NCBI GenBank assembly: GCA_039989475.1
Contig: JBDXHU010000010.1
Location: 544,142-608,141 of the forward strand
Source of the DNA: JBDXHU01 sp039989475
Lineage (GTDB): Bacteria > Pseudomonadota > Gammaproteobacteria > Pseudomonadales > Halieaceae
DNA length: 64,000 bases
Direction: 5' to 3'
The position numbers and the translations under genes were made by a program. The notes beneath the pieces were generated by a model that saw nothing but the letters and a program-made list of their open reading frames with translations, made no database searches and had not been told where the DNA came from. Below, piece after piece: positions 17,438 to 26,623 of this stretch (position 1 is its first letter; each line of letters starts with the position of its first letter).

Positions 17438-17672
17438 AACCACCTCCGCCACCGCCCTCGGCACCGCGGGCGCCTTCACGGGATTGATAGACATGATGCA
17501 GGTATGAACTGGCGACGGGATCGCGGTCAAAGCTCATGATCGGATCAGCCAGTAACTGGCGCTCGTAGGGTTTTACCCAGGGTGTTGGCTTCAAGTCGCC
17601 GATGCTGCTGCAGGCGCCGAGGCAGCCCAACAATAGCATTGCGATAAGTAATCTCGGGGGTGAGATTTTCAT
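17424..17672 (-). CDS. DUF4266 lipoprotein with C-terminal Gly/Cys tail
   Basis: 82 residues. A lipoprotein signal ends LGAC with Cys21 as lipidation site. The middle has VKPYERQLLADPIMSFDRDP and YLHHVYQSREG, the DUF4266 signature, and the protein terminates GGGGGGCGCN, two cysteines right at the C-terminus. In this family the gene is usually between a TlpA-like gene and a DUF3570 gene, as here (13-bp and overlapping spacing). The tail could bind metal or be a site of covalent modification; that is speculation. Start at ATG 17672 with GGGAGAA upstream. Confidence 0.85.
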   Translation of the reverse strand: MKISPPRLLIAMLLLGCLGACSSIGDLKPTPWVKPYERQLLADPIMSFDRDPVASSYLHHVYQSREGARGAEGGGGGGCGCN

Positions 17673-17685
17673 ACGGGCATTCTCC

Positions 17686-18171
17686 CTATTCGCGCACCAG
17701 GGCGCGGACCTGCTTTTCATACTGGGCCTCATACCCCGGCTTGTAGCCGCGGTGCATGAAGCGGATCTCGCCGTTGCGATCGACCAGCACCGTGGCTGGC
17801 ATCGCATCGACGTCGTACTCCTGGCTGACCAGGTTTTCATCATCAAACAGGATCGGGAAGCTGACCGGAATGTCGCGCAATACCTTGTCCGCCATGCTGC
17901 GGTCCTGCTCCACATTGACGCCAAACACGGTAAAGCCCAGCGATTCGTACTTCTGGTGTAGCGTGTCCAGGTGTGGAAACTCCTGGCGGCAGGGACCACA
18001 CCAGGAAGCCCAGAAGTTGATCAGGACGACCTGGCCGCGATATTCGCTGAGCCGCACGTTGTTGCCGTCGGCGTCCTTGAGCGTGAAGTTGGCCGCCTTG
18101 CCATCACCGGTCAATGCTGAGGCCAGGGGGGTCAGTGCCATTACCAACAGGCAGACAATCAGCTTTTTCAT
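17686..18171 (-). CDS. TlpA-family periplasmic thioredoxin
   Basis: 161 residues with signal peptide MKKLIVCLLVMALTPLASA. The active site is WASWCGPC (Cys58, Cys61), followed by an AhpC/TSA-Redoxin fold with the cis-Pro motif near DAMPATVLVDRNG. TlpA/ResA-type proteins reduce disulfides in the periplasm, often on apocytochrome c or copper-site proteins. In this operon an apparent use is keeping CxxCH sites or the Cys tail of the DUF4266 lipoprotein reduced (inference). The ATG at 18171 has GGAGAG 6 nt upstream. Confidence 0.9.
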   Translation of the reverse strand: MKKLIVCLLVMALTPLASALTGDGKAANFTLKDADGNNVRLSEYRGQVVLINFWASWCGPCRQEFPHLDTLHQKYESLGFTVFGVNVEQDRSMADKVLRDIPVSFPILFDDENLVSQEYDVDAMPATVLVDRNGEIRFMHRGYKPGYEAQYEKQVRALVRE

Positions 18172-18200
18172 GCTTACTCTCCTTATTCTTCGGCCTGGGC

Positions 18201-18845
18201 CTAGAAGAAAAATGTCAGTCCAGTAGTCCATTCGATATTGTTGGTGGTCTCGTCTTCGCCAAAGGCATCGCGGTCGTAGATGTGGTCACGCACATCTATG
18301 CGCCAGGCGAAGCTGTCGTTCAGTAGCAGGCGATAGCCCACACCCAGGGTGACGGTGAACCAGTTGTCATCAAGAAATTCAGTGCTGCCGGCGCCACCTA
18401 TCAGGTACAGGTCTGACTTGAAGGCGTGCTTGTCGAACAGGAATATCTCGCCCGGCATCACGTTCCAGCCCAGGCTCAGGTTGTAATAGGTGTAGTCGCG
18501 ATCATCGTCGTCGAACAGGGGGGCACCGCCACTCAGCTTCTCATAGCTGGTCAGGTCACCCTGGGACACGCCGTAGTTGGCCTCGAAGAAGAAGTCTTCG
18601 GTGACGTGCCAGGCAGCGCGTGCGCCATAGACTACATCGCTGTCGAAGTCCTGGATCGAAATGATGCCGGCAAAGGGACCCATCTCAAAGTCCTCGGTGT
18701 CGATGGCGGCCGGCTTGATCTCCCTGCGTTCTACTTCAGGGAAGATTACCGGCTCCTGTCGATCCGACTCCTGCGCCCAAACCGATCCAGTGCCGGTGGC
18801 GACGAGTGCGGCCATCAATAGAAAGCGCTGATTCCAATTTGCCAT
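18201..18845 (-). CDS. outer-membrane beta-barrel protein, OMP_myx_plus type
   Basis: 214 residues with signal peptide ending SVWAQ. A short periplasmic linker (VIFPEVERREIKPAAIDTED) leads into a small barrel starting FEMGPFAGIISIQDF, with alternating aromatics and the terminal TTGLTFFF. The linker-plus-barrel plan matches the myxobacterial/gammaproteobacterial OMP group (TIGR04565-like, by recollection of the pattern). The following and preceding operon genes overlap or abut: its start lies 31 bp inside the SH3-barrel gene. Probably a structural or anchoring barrel; no transport function can be read. Confidence 0.75.
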   Translation of the reverse strand: MANWNQRFLLMAALVATGTGSVWAQESDRQEPVIFPEVERREIKPAAIDTEDFEMGPFAGIISIQDFDSDVVYGARAAWHVTEDFFFEANYGVSQGDLTSYEKLSGGAPLFDDDDRDYTYYNLSLGWNVMPGEIFLFDKHAFKSDLYLIGGAGSTEFLDDNWFTVTLGVGYRLLLNDSFAWRIDVRDHIYDRDAFGEDETTNNIEWTTGLTFFF

Positions 18846-19564
18846 TCGTTAATCTCCTCATCATCGTCCCGGTCGGTCATTGCCACATAGTTTTTGTACT
18901 GCATGCGCAGCATCAGGCGCCGGGTCAGGTATATGCGCAAGCCAGCTCCAACGCTGGCAATGTTGTCGGTGCGGTCCTCGGTGGAAACCAGGGTTGAACG
19001 CGGCCGGGTTTCGCGAACGCCACCACCGATGCTCAGGAACGGTGAATAGCGCCAGTGGGGGAACATTTCATGCACCAGGTCGACGGTCGCCTGGCGGCCG
19101 TCGGATGAATCGCCAAAATTCTCGGTCAGGTTGATTTCCAGCGACAGGTTGCGGGTAAAGTGCCAGCCGCCATAGCCGGTTACCGCGTCGGTGTCGCCAA
19201 AGTCGCCGGCCATAATGCCTGCTTCCCAGCGTCGCTGGTAAAAGCTCTCCAGGTCGGGGCTGCGAAAGGCCAGTGGTTCACCGGCGGCGTCCAGGGTACG
19301 ACCGACCTCGTCGATATGGGCCCAGCCCTCAACGCCTTTGTCATTGCGCAGCTTGACCCAGTCGGTCTTGCGCTTGAGCAGGGACACCTGCTCGCCGCGT
19401 TCGGCGATGTAGAACACCGGGTAGCCGCGGCCGGGTGCGGTACGCATCTCGATATAGGCCTCGGCGACCGTGCTCTGCAGGTACTTGTTGTCGGCCTCGG
19501 CCCAGGCCTGGACCGGGCCCAACACTGCCAGCAGCAGATACAGCAGGCTCGCGCGCGACCTCAT
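18815..19564 (-). CDS. SH3-domain outer-membrane beta-barrel protein
   Basis: 249 residues. A signal peptide (to about WAEA) is followed by a bacterial SH3 domain at roughly 28-90 (AYIEMRTAPGRGYPVFYIAE, then the KTDWVKLRNDKGVEGWAH core), then a beta barrel (about 110-249) ending QIGISAFY. Bacterial SH3 domains bind peptidoglycan stem peptides or proteins, so this could link the barrel to the wall. Its paralogue-like neighbour has the barrel without SH3. The ATG at 19564 overlaps the stop of the HzsA-like gene (ATGA), showing translational coupling. Confidence 0.8.
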   Translation of the reverse strand: MRSRASLLYLLLAVLGPVQAWAEADNKYLQSTVAEAYIEMRTAPGRGYPVFYIAERGEQVSLLKRKTDWVKLRNDKGVEGWAHIDEVGRTLDAAGEPLAFRSPDLESFYQRRWEAGIMAGDFGDTDAVTGYGGWHFTRNLSLEINLTENFGDSSDGRQATVDLVHEMFPHWRYSPFLSIGGGVRETRPRSTLVSTEDRTDNIASVGAGLRIYLTRRLMLRMQYKNYVAMTDRDDDEEINEWQIGISAFY

Positions 19565-22377
19565 TGTTGCAGCCTCGCGTCGAAGGGGTTGTTGAAGTAC
19601 TGCGCGCCGATATCCAGCCATTCCGATAGCAGGCGCAACTCATTGGCATCGAGCACACCGTTGTGATTGACGGTGTTCATGGTGGCAGGCTCGGGTACGC
19701 CGCCATCCTCAGTGCAATTGGCGGGCAGCGGCGGCGCCGGGTTGACGCCACAGTTGCCACCTTCAAAACAGCCGAAGAAACCGCCGCTGCCATTGGCCCT
19801 GCCGGCGCGCATGCTGGAGGCAACATTGAGCGTGATGGTAAAGGTCAGGATGTTGCCGTCTTCGTCCACGTCCGTGCAGATGCGCTGGCGGTCGGCGACG
19901 TTGCCGGCGTTGTCCAGCCACTGCTCACCATCGGTGCTCAGCAGTTCCCGGTAGGAACGCAGCTGGTCCGGGTCAATGTCCGAGGCTACCGCTTCCAGGT
20001 CCAGTTGGCCCGGCGGTACCACCGTGTTGGACTGGCTGTTATGGCAGCCGAGGCAGTTATCAAAACTGTTGCCGTCCACATCCAGCATTGGGCTGCGACT
20101 GCGCTCCCATATTGGCTGAATGTGGTCAATGTAGTTGATCACGATGCGATCGGGCTCCAGCGGATCCAGGCTGGGTACGATGATGGGGTATGCCTCGGGC
20201 ACGCCCTCCCAGTTCGGGTCGTAGGCCCGGTCAAGGATGGCGGGGTCGGGGGTGATGCCGGGCCCCGCCCACTGGTCGACGTAGCTCTGGGTGACATCAA
20301 TATCGCGTACGGCGGCAATCGGGTTGCCGAGCGGGCGGTGGAAGTCCCAGGTATCGGCCATGCTTTTGCCCGGCTCGGTGGCAAATAGTGCATCGGTATC
20401 GGTGCCGGGAAATCCAGCGCCGCCCGTGGGCAGGTCGATGGCGCCGGGATTTGATGACAGGGGTTGTGAGTCGAGACGGCCGTGGGGCACGTTGTCGCTG
20501 CGATTGTGGCAGCCGCTACAGCGCAGCACTTCGCCCGCACCCAATTGTAGCCAGTAGTTGTGACTCGCTCCGGTGCGGCGCCCTTGTTCATCCAGCACGC
20601 TGAACCTGAATGCCCGGTTGGCCGGTACCTTAACCGCCACCGAGCCGTCCGGCTCCACCGGAACGTAGCCGAGAATCTCGCGGAAGGAGAAAGCCCTGGT
20701 CACACCAAAGGCGTAACGTGGAATATCGAATACATCGTCGTCGGGAATCGGCACCGGCATGAACAGCCGCAGAAAGCGCGCGGGCCGGTCAGTGTAGGCC
20801 TGCTGGCCGGGTTCGGCGTGATTGGCGATGCCCATCGGAGACACATCGACGCCATCCAGGTCATAAACACTGTCGATGATCAGCTGGCCCTTGTTCTCGA
20901 TCGCCAGGTCCGCGTTAAAGTTGTCGGGTTGCGGCGCCAGACCGGGAAAATTACGCGGCTCGGCAGCAATGATTTCGCTAACCATGAAGCCTTCTTCGGC
21001 TACCACCACCGGGCGCTGGGTGTCGGCGATCGCATCGTAAACCCAGGCGCCATACAGCGGCGGCGCTGCCTCGGTGTTCTCCGGGTCGAGGCTGCAGGGT
21101 AAAAAGCGCTGGCGTGGCAGGCCACTCTCCGGATCTATTTCGGCGCCGCCGTCTTCATTTTGCTCAATTACCCGGCACTCGCTCCAGGTCACCAGCAGGC
21201 GACCGGTGCCATCTCGCAGGGGGTAAACTGAACCAAACTGGCCGCCGCTGGATATTTCCCCGTCGGTACGCACTTCGGTATCGGTCAGTGGTTCCTGGCC
21301 TCCGGTGGCACCCGGATTGTCCCAGGTGGGCTGGTCGGCAGAGGCGAAGTTGGCAGCGTCGATGATGCCCAGTGCGCCGCCCAGTGTCTCCGAGGCAAAG
21401 GGTTTGACCACGCTGATGAGGCTGCCGTCATCCAGCTGCCTGGGCTGCGTGTACTCGATAGCACTGCCATCGGTACCGCTGTCCTGGGAATCGAAGCCAT
21501 AGACCGGAGACAGTTCCAGACCCCTGGGTGAAATCCTGTACAAGCTGATGTGATTGGTGGCGGTATTGTTCCAGCGGCTGAATATGATCTCGCCGCTCTC
21601 CAGCACCACCGGGTCCAGGTCGTGGCTCAGGTTGAAGGAGATCTGTTCGAACTCGCTGTCGCGTTGCTGTGGGTCGTAAACGTGCAGAACCGCGGCAGGT
21701 CCGTCACCGTCTTCGTCGAGGGCGGCGAAAATCTGGGCGCGGCCCTCGTTCAACTGGCGCGCCTGGGTGGCAACCTGCCGGGTAGAACTGAATACGATGC
21801 GGTCATCGCCCAGGAAGTGCGGCGCGATATCCTGACCACCGCCGGCCTCCATGTTGTCATTGCGTTTAATGCGCGAGCTGATCAGGTAGCTGGGTTCCAG
21901 CGTGAGCATGTCCAGCAGCCAGATATTCCAGGTTGTGTTCTCCAGGTTCGCGTCTGCTGGCTCAGGGACGACCCGGGCGGCAAATACCAGGGTCTTGCCA
22001 TCGAATGAGCTCTCCAGGTCCTTGATGTCAATCGCCAGTTCCTCGGCCAGCACGCCTTCTTCATCTGCAACGATAGCCAGGATCTGGGGTGTGATTTCAA
22101 ACTCGGGTGCATCAACCGCGGAACGGTCTTTGACGAAGAGCCTGGCGCCCGATTCAAAGCCCAGCGGATCGCGCAGGTCGGGTGGATCTTCCGGCAGTGG
22201 TCGCCGCACATAGGCGACCGGTACCTCCAGCACGACGGGATCGTCGCCCTGGCTCTCTGATGTCAATGTGATGTTATCGCCGCCGTCACCCGTACAGGCG
22301 CTGAGCAGCGCGGTGAGTGTCAGTATCGAAAGCAGACCCGAAATCGGACCATGCTTGCTGGCGGGGTGATTGTGCAT
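19561..22377 (-). CDS. HzsA-like di-heme lipoprotein (PD40 propeller + HZS-alpha middle domain)
   Basis: 938 residues. A lipoprotein signal ends LSAC near residue 28. Residues about 90-420 look like a PD40/WD-type propeller (FDGKTLVFAAR, DRIVFSSTRQ, SGEIIFSRWN). Then comes the segment VPVEPDGSVAVKVPANRAFR ... LDEQGRR ... WLQLGAGEVLRCSGCHN, which has the layout of the hydrazine synthase alpha middle domain. Two c-type heme sites, CSGCH at Cys620 and CLGCH at Cys775, are visible. It is the first gene of the leftward operon. Hydrazine chemistry is not implied: no HzsB/C genes are present. It probably transfers electrons at the outer membrane or cell surface. Confidence 0.75.
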   Translation of the reverse strand: MHNHPASKHGPISGLLSILTLTALLSACTGDGGDNITLTSESQGDDPVVLEVPVAYVRRPLPEDPPDLRDPLGFESGARLFVKDRSAVDAPEFEITPQILAIVADEEGVLAEELAIDIKDLESSFDGKTLVFAARVVPEPADANLENTTWNIWLLDMLTLEPSYLISSRIKRNDNMEAGGGQDIAPHFLGDDRIVFSSTRQVATQARQLNEGRAQIFAALDEDGDGPAAVLHVYDPQQRDSEFEQISFNLSHDLDPVVLESGEIIFSRWNNTATNHISLYRISPRGLELSPVYGFDSQDSGTDGSAIEYTQPRQLDDGSLISVVKPFASETLGGALGIIDAANFASADQPTWDNPGATGGQEPLTDTEVRTDGEISSGGQFGSVYPLRDGTGRLLVTWSECRVIEQNEDGGAEIDPESGLPRQRFLPCSLDPENTEAAPPLYGAWVYDAIADTQRPVVVAEEGFMVSEIIAAEPRNFPGLAPQPDNFNADLAIENKGQLIIDSVYDLDGVDVSPMGIANHAEPGQQAYTDRPARFLRLFMPVPIPDDDVFDIPRYAFGVTRAFSFREILGYVPVEPDGSVAVKVPANRAFRFSVLDEQGRRTGASHNYWLQLGAGEVLRCSGCHNRSDNVPHGRLDSQPLSSNPGAIDLPTGGAGFPGTDTDALFATEPGKSMADTWDFHRPLGNPIAAVRDIDVTQSYVDQWAGPGITPDPAILDRAYDPNWEGVPEAYPIIVPSLDPLEPDRIVINYIDHIQPIWERSRSPMLDVDGNSFDNCLGCHNSQSNTVVPPGQLDLEAVASDIDPDQLRSYRELLSTDGEQWLDNAGNVADRQRICTDVDEDGNILTFTITLNVASSMRAGRANGSGGFFGCFEGGNCGVNPAPPLPANCTEDGGVPEPATMNTVNHNGVLDANELRLLSEWLDIGAQYFNNPFDARLQQ

Positions 22378-22603
22378 TGCTTTTTTCTTGCGAGCACTCG
22401 CTACCTTTGTGTCGTGTTTGCATGTCTCGTTAGGGAGAAGTCTAAGTCGCTGACCGGCTCCGCCCTAGGGAATTTTCAGTTGCGCAATTGATTCTGTGGC
22501 TACTGTCACAAATCGCGTTAAAGGCAGAGGAAAGGTGAAAAATGCACAACCATAATGCGCACAGATAGTGCACCGTGTCGGGAAGGAAATGCGGTTCGAA
22601 ATT
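22378..22603. promoter_or_regulatory. divergent promoter region between the two halves of the redox locus
   Basis: The 226 bp between the HzsA-like gene (leftward) and the mono-heme gene (rightward) must carry both promoters. The one clear symmetric element is CAGTTGCGCAATTG at 22477-22490, a palindrome with one mismatched pair around TTGCGCAA. It lies about mid-way and could be a shared operator. No consensus -35/-10 pair is convincing by eye. Confidence 0.35.
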
Positions 22604-23872
22604 ATGAAAAATTGGCTTATTACAGGGTTTATATTGTGTGCCATGGCGGCAGGCACGGCTGTGGCTGGCCCGCGCGACCAGGCCAAGCGCATCCATGACC
22701 GGCTAACCGGTGTGCCGCCCAGCAACGCCATGCTCGATGCAATGGAGCAGGCGATCAGCAGTGGTAGTGACGGCCAAATGACTGCTGCCTACTACGCGAT
22801 GGACGGCGCACCCGGCGTGGCCGCCAATGGCGATTTCTACACCATTACCGTGAAGAACTGGGCTACACCCTGGACCAATGAGTCCCAGGACAGCTTCGCA
22901 CCGCTGAATGATTATTCGGCCACGGTGGTCGGCATGATTCGCGATGAGATTGATTTCCGCGAATTACTGGCAGGGGATTTGATCTACACCGGCGCGGTGG
23001 CCGGCATCCCGGCTTACTCTGCGAGCAGCAACGCCCATTACGAATTCCTGGAGAACTCCGGCGCCAATCTCGGCGACCAATCGGTATTGGTGATGAACAG
23101 CCAGAGCGCGGTGACCGGCATCCCGGTTGGAGGCGCAGCCGGCGTCATGACCACCAGGGCAGCGGCGCGTTCTTTCTTTGTCGATGGCACCAACCGGGCG
23201 ATGTTCCGTTTCACCTTGCTCAACCATTTGTGCATGGACATGGAGCAACTCAAGGACACTACCCGCCCCACCGATAGAATTCGGCAGGATGTTTCGCGCA
23301 GTCCCGGTGGCGACAGCACCCTGTTCCTGAATCAATGTGTCAGTTGTCACAACGGGATGGACCCACTGGCCCAGGCTTTTGCCTATTACAATTTTGATTA
23401 CCCGGCGGAAGCCGACTTCCCCAACCTGTCCCTGGATGAACGCAAGGATCTGGGGCAAATGATCTACACGCCCGGACAGGTGCAGCCCAAGTACCTGATC
23501 AATGCCGCGACTTTTGCCCCCGGTTATGTAACCCCCAATGATCACTGGACCAACTATTGGCGCCTGGGTGAAAACAGTGCCCGCGTCGGTTGGCGCAACC
23601 CGGCCGCCAGCAACGGTACTGTCGATCTGGCGGTGAATGATGCCTTCTCTGAGGGTGATGGCGCGTCCAGCCTCGGCTGGGAGCTGGCCAACAGCGATGC
23701 GTTTTCCTATTGCCAGGTGAAGAAAGTGTTCCGTTCTGTGTGTCTGCGCGAGCCGGAGTCGAGCCCGGTGGAAAGCTCGGCTGTTGATGGTTTTGTTGGC
23801 AGCTTCAATGCCAGCCACGATATCAAGCAAGTGTTTGCGGAAGTGGCAGGCTACTGTGCCAGCCATCTATAG
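22604..23872 (+). CDS. DUF1592/1588/1585-like mono-heme c-type protein
   Basis: 422 residues with signal peptide MKNWLITGFILCAMAAGTAVA. The body resembles a shortened planctomycete-type DUF1592-DUF1588-DUF1585 protein: a FRELLAGDLIYTG segment near 105 (DUF1592), GVMTTRAAARSFF...RFTLLNHLCMDMEQL (DUF1588 region), and a heme site CVSCHNGMDPLAQAFAYYNF at Cys245 (DUF1585 region). The C-terminus has two further cysteines and a Cys-containing end. The ATG at 22604 gives the cleanest signal peptide; an in-frame ATG at 22589 and GTG at 22568 are alternatives. First gene of the rightward operon; electron-transfer role inferred. Confidence 0.7.
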   Translation: MKNWLITGFILCAMAAGTAVAGPRDQAKRIHDRLTGVPPSNAMLDAMEQAISSGSDGQMTAAYYAMDGAPGVAANGDFYTITVKNWATPWTNESQDSFAPLNDYSATVVGMIRDEIDFRELLAGDLIYTGAVAGIPAYSASSNAHYEFLENSGANLGDQSVLVMNSQSAVTGIPVGGAAGVMTTRAAARSFFVDGTNRAMFRFTLLNHLCMDMEQLKDTTRPTDRIRQDVSRSPGGDSTLFLNQCVSCHNGMDPLAQAFAYYNFDYPAEADFPNLSLDERKDLGQMIYTPGQVQPKYLINAATFAPGYVTPNDHWTNYWRLGENSARVGWRNPAASNGTVDLAVNDAFSEGDGASSLGWELANSDAFSYCQVKKVFRSVCLREPESSPVESSAVDGFVGSFNASHDIKQVFAEVAGYCASHL

Positions 23873-23884
23873 CGGAGACGATTA

Positions 23885-26599
23885 ATGGCTTACCTAAATA
23901 CAATCGCAGCTCCTTTCAGCAATCCGCTGCGCGTCGGCGTCGCTGCCTGTGTGCTCATGCTGCTGCAGGCCTGTAGCGGCGGTAGCGGTGGCGGTGGCAG
24001 TGTGCGCGAGGTAGACCTGACCGCGGACCCGGGCAGCAGTGAATTCAGCTATGAAGGCCCGGCCCCGGCCAGTGATGACATCCAGGATTTCAAACGCGAG
24101 TTCTATGATCCCCTGGCAGGCAACGACCGCTGTGGTCAATGCCATACCCCTGGCGGTACCGGCAGTAACAAGTTTGTCGACCAGACCGACGTCAACCAGG
24201 CCTGGCAGGAAGCACGCGCCGTGGTCAACCTGCTGGATCCCGCAGCCTCGGCCGTGGTGCAGCGGGTGGCCAATGGTCACAACTGCTGGTTGGGTGCCAG
24301 CCAGGCTGCTACTTGTGCTACCACGATTACCGGCTACGTGGAGCGCTGGGCTGAGGGTGTGTCTGAGTTCCAAAGTGAGGTGAAGTTACTACCCCGGCCC
24401 GCGGTAGACCCCTCCAGTACCAAGTCATTGCCGCCAGAGTTGGATGATCTGCTTGCCATGGGGGCGCAGCTTGACAACCCTGGCGAGCTGATGGATTTGC
24501 TTAACCGTTACTGTGACGAATGTCATGCCGATGACGCTGTCATTCCGCAGTCACCCTATTTTGCCAGCAACGACCCGCTGATTGCTTATCCTGCCCTGCG
24601 CGGCGTCATAGACCTGGTCGACCCCTATGCCTCGCGCATCGTCCTGCGGCTTGATCCGGAATCGCACAACTGCTGGGATTCCTGTCCGAACAATGCCGAT
24701 ACCCTGGGGGCGGCGGTCACACGCATCGCCGACCTGGTACCGGAGGCTGAGGTCGACCCCCAGCTGGTGGTGAGCAAGGCCCAGATACTGGAGCGTGATG
24801 GCATCATCGCCAATAGTGGCGGACGCTTCGAGACCAACCTGGTGGCCAAGTGGGAGTTCCGCGAGGGCAGTGGAACGACCACCGCCGATACCAGTGGCGT
24901 GCAGCCGGAGATTCCCCTGAGCCTGTCCGGTGACTATAGCTGGATGGGGAGCTGGGGTGTGCGACTGGTCAACGGCAAGGCCCAGGGCAGTGTCAACGGC
25001 AGTGCCAAGCTCTACGACCTGCTGACCGGCACCGGTGAGTACAGTATCGAAGCCTGGGTAGCGCCGAATAATGTCAGTCAGGAGGAGGCGTGGATTTTCG
25101 GTTACGCCGGCGGTCCGGAAAATCGCAACCTGCTGTTAAGCCAGACCCTGTACAACTATGAGTTCTTTAATCGCAGTACGGCCACCGAGGGCAATAACTC
25201 CGGTTCGCCACCACTCGCCACAGCGGATGATGACGAGCGTGCCCAGGCAACCTTGCAGCACGTGGTGCTGACCTATGACCCGGTGAGCGGCCGCAAGATC
25301 TACGTCAACGGTGAAGATACTGGCGATGTCGACGAGGCGGGCGGCGGCTTGCTCAATAACTGGAGCGAGGTGTTCGCGATAGTACTGGGCAATGACACCA
25401 GTAATTCCCACCCCTGGGCCGGCGCCATCCGCATGGTTGCGATCCACAACGCCACCCTCACCCCCGAGCAGATCATCCAGAACTTCGACGTGGGTGTGGG
25501 GCAGAAGTACTTTTTGATGTTCAGCGTGTCCGAGTTGATAGACGGTGCCGGTGTTGGTGCCGCAGCAGCGCAGGAAACGGATTGCGCCAGTATTGATGAG
25601 AGCGATAAGCGCACCAACTACTGCTACGTGGTGTTCCAGGTCAGCCAATTTGACGATAGCGCCTACCTGTTTGAAACGCCATTCTTTGCCAATATCAATC
25701 CCGCCGGCAGCAACGTTGATTTCGATGTGCGCGGTATTCGCATAGGCATCAACGGCAAGCTGGCGCAAATTGGCCAGGGCTTCACTAACGTGGCGGCGGT
25801 AGCCAGCAGCAGCCTCGGTGCTATCAGTGAGCCGCTGGCGGAAACCGGTACCATCATCCCGCTGGAAAACGGCACCGACCAGGATATATTCTTCCTCGCC
25901 TTCGACGCGGCCAATGGATTGAACTCGCCGATTGATGACGGCGAGCTGAAAGCATTCCGCTACAGCCTGCCCGGTCAGCCCTCGTCCGATATCGGCATGC
26001 GCACCTTTGATGAAATTAATGCCACCTTTTCGGCCCTGACCGGTGTACCTACCGCAAGCCCGACGCCCAGTGTGGTCACCGGCAAGACCGTGGCCGAGAC
26101 CTACAACACGATTCGTCGGCAATTGCCCAGTGTGGAAGATTTCCAGGGCTTCCAGTCATCTCATCACATGGCGGCAACCCAGCTGGCGGCAGCTTATTGC
26201 GACGCCCTGGTGCAGGATGTTGCGCTGCGGGAAACACTGTTCCCGGCGCCTCCCGCCTTTGACTTCAACCGGCCGGTGGCGGACCCCGCTATCGATTGGC
26301 GCAATCATATTGTGGCGCCGCTGGTGGACCGGGCAATAAATACCGGGCTGGTGGCGGACAGCTATCGCGACGGCATGCTCGACGAGTTGGAGTTGTTGAT
26401 CACCGACAGTCGGGATCTCAAGCCCTTTGCGCTGATTAATGGCCAGTGGCTGCCCGACCCGGACCCGGCCTTACACAATAAGCGCGACGGCCTGATCTAT
26501 TGCCTGAACGATGCCACTTGCCCGGCCTCGCGCACGGCAGATGTGGTTAAAGCGACCTGTACCGCGGTGCTCGGCAGCGCCATGGTACTGGCCCAGTAA
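23885..26599 (+). CDS. di-heme LamG-domain lipoprotein
   Basis: 904 residues. A lipoprotein signal ends LQAC; a Gly/Ser linker follows. Two c-type heme sites, CGQCH (Cys83) and CDECH (Cys210), sit in PSCyt-like segments, each followed by a DPxxSxVxxR-type stretch (LLDPAASAVVQRV and LVDPYASRIVLRL) typical of planctomycete-type cytochromes. Residues about 320-540 form a LamG/concanavalin-like jelly roll (VAKWEFREGSGTTTADTSG, YSIEAWVAPNN, HVVLTYDPVSGRKIYVNGE, WAGAIRMVAIHNATLTPEQI). The C-terminal third is unassigned and Cys-containing. Probably at the outer membrane or surface, binding a glycan or polymer while passing electrons. The ATG at 23885 follows CGGAGA. Confidence 0.75.
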   Translation: MAYLNTIAAPFSNPLRVGVAACVLMLLQACSGGSGGGGSVREVDLTADPGSSEFSYEGPAPASDDIQDFKREFYDPLAGNDRCGQCHTPGGTGSNKFVDQTDVNQAWQEARAVVNLLDPAASAVVQRVANGHNCWLGASQAATCATTITGYVERWAEGVSEFQSEVKLLPRPAVDPSSTKSLPPELDDLLAMGAQLDNPGELMDLLNRYCDECHADDAVIPQSPYFASNDPLIAYPALRGVIDLVDPYASRIVLRLDPESHNCWDSCPNNADTLGAAVTRIADLVPEAEVDPQLVVSKAQILERDGIIANSGGRFETNLVAKWEFREGSGTTTADTSGVQPEIPLSLSGDYSWMGSWGVRLVNGKAQGSVNGSAKLYDLLTGTGEYSIEAWVAPNNVSQEEAWIFGYAGGPENRNLLLSQTLYNYEFFNRSTATEGNNSGSPPLATADDDERAQATLQHVVLTYDPVSGRKIYVNGEDTGDVDEAGGGLLNNWSEVFAIVLGNDTSNSHPWAGAIRMVAIHNATLTPEQIIQNFDVGVGQKYFLMFSVSELIDGAGVGAAAAQETDCASIDESDKRTNYCYVVFQVSQFDDSAYLFETPFFANINPAGSNVDFDVRGIRIGINGKLAQIGQGFTNVAAVASSSLGAISEPLAETGTIIPLENGTDQDIFFLAFDAANGLNSPIDDGELKAFRYSLPGQPSSDIGMRTFDEINATFSALTGVPTASPTPSVVTGKTVAETYNTIRRQLPSVEDFQGFQSSHHMAATQLAAAYCDALVQDVALRETLFPAPPAFDFNRPVADPAIDWRNHIVAPLVDRAINTGLVADSYRDGMLDELELLITDSRDLKPFALINGQWLPDPDPALHNKRDGLIYCLNDATCPASRTADVVKATCTAVLGSAMVLAQ

Positions 26600-26623
26600 A
26601 GATGAATCCGGAGGCGGAGAAAG

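Noticed and set aside
19561..22377. Hydrazine synthase / anammox function
   Set aside because: Only the alpha-like middle-domain pattern is present; no beta/gamma subunit or hydrazine dehydrogenase genes and an aerobic gammaproteobacterial context.
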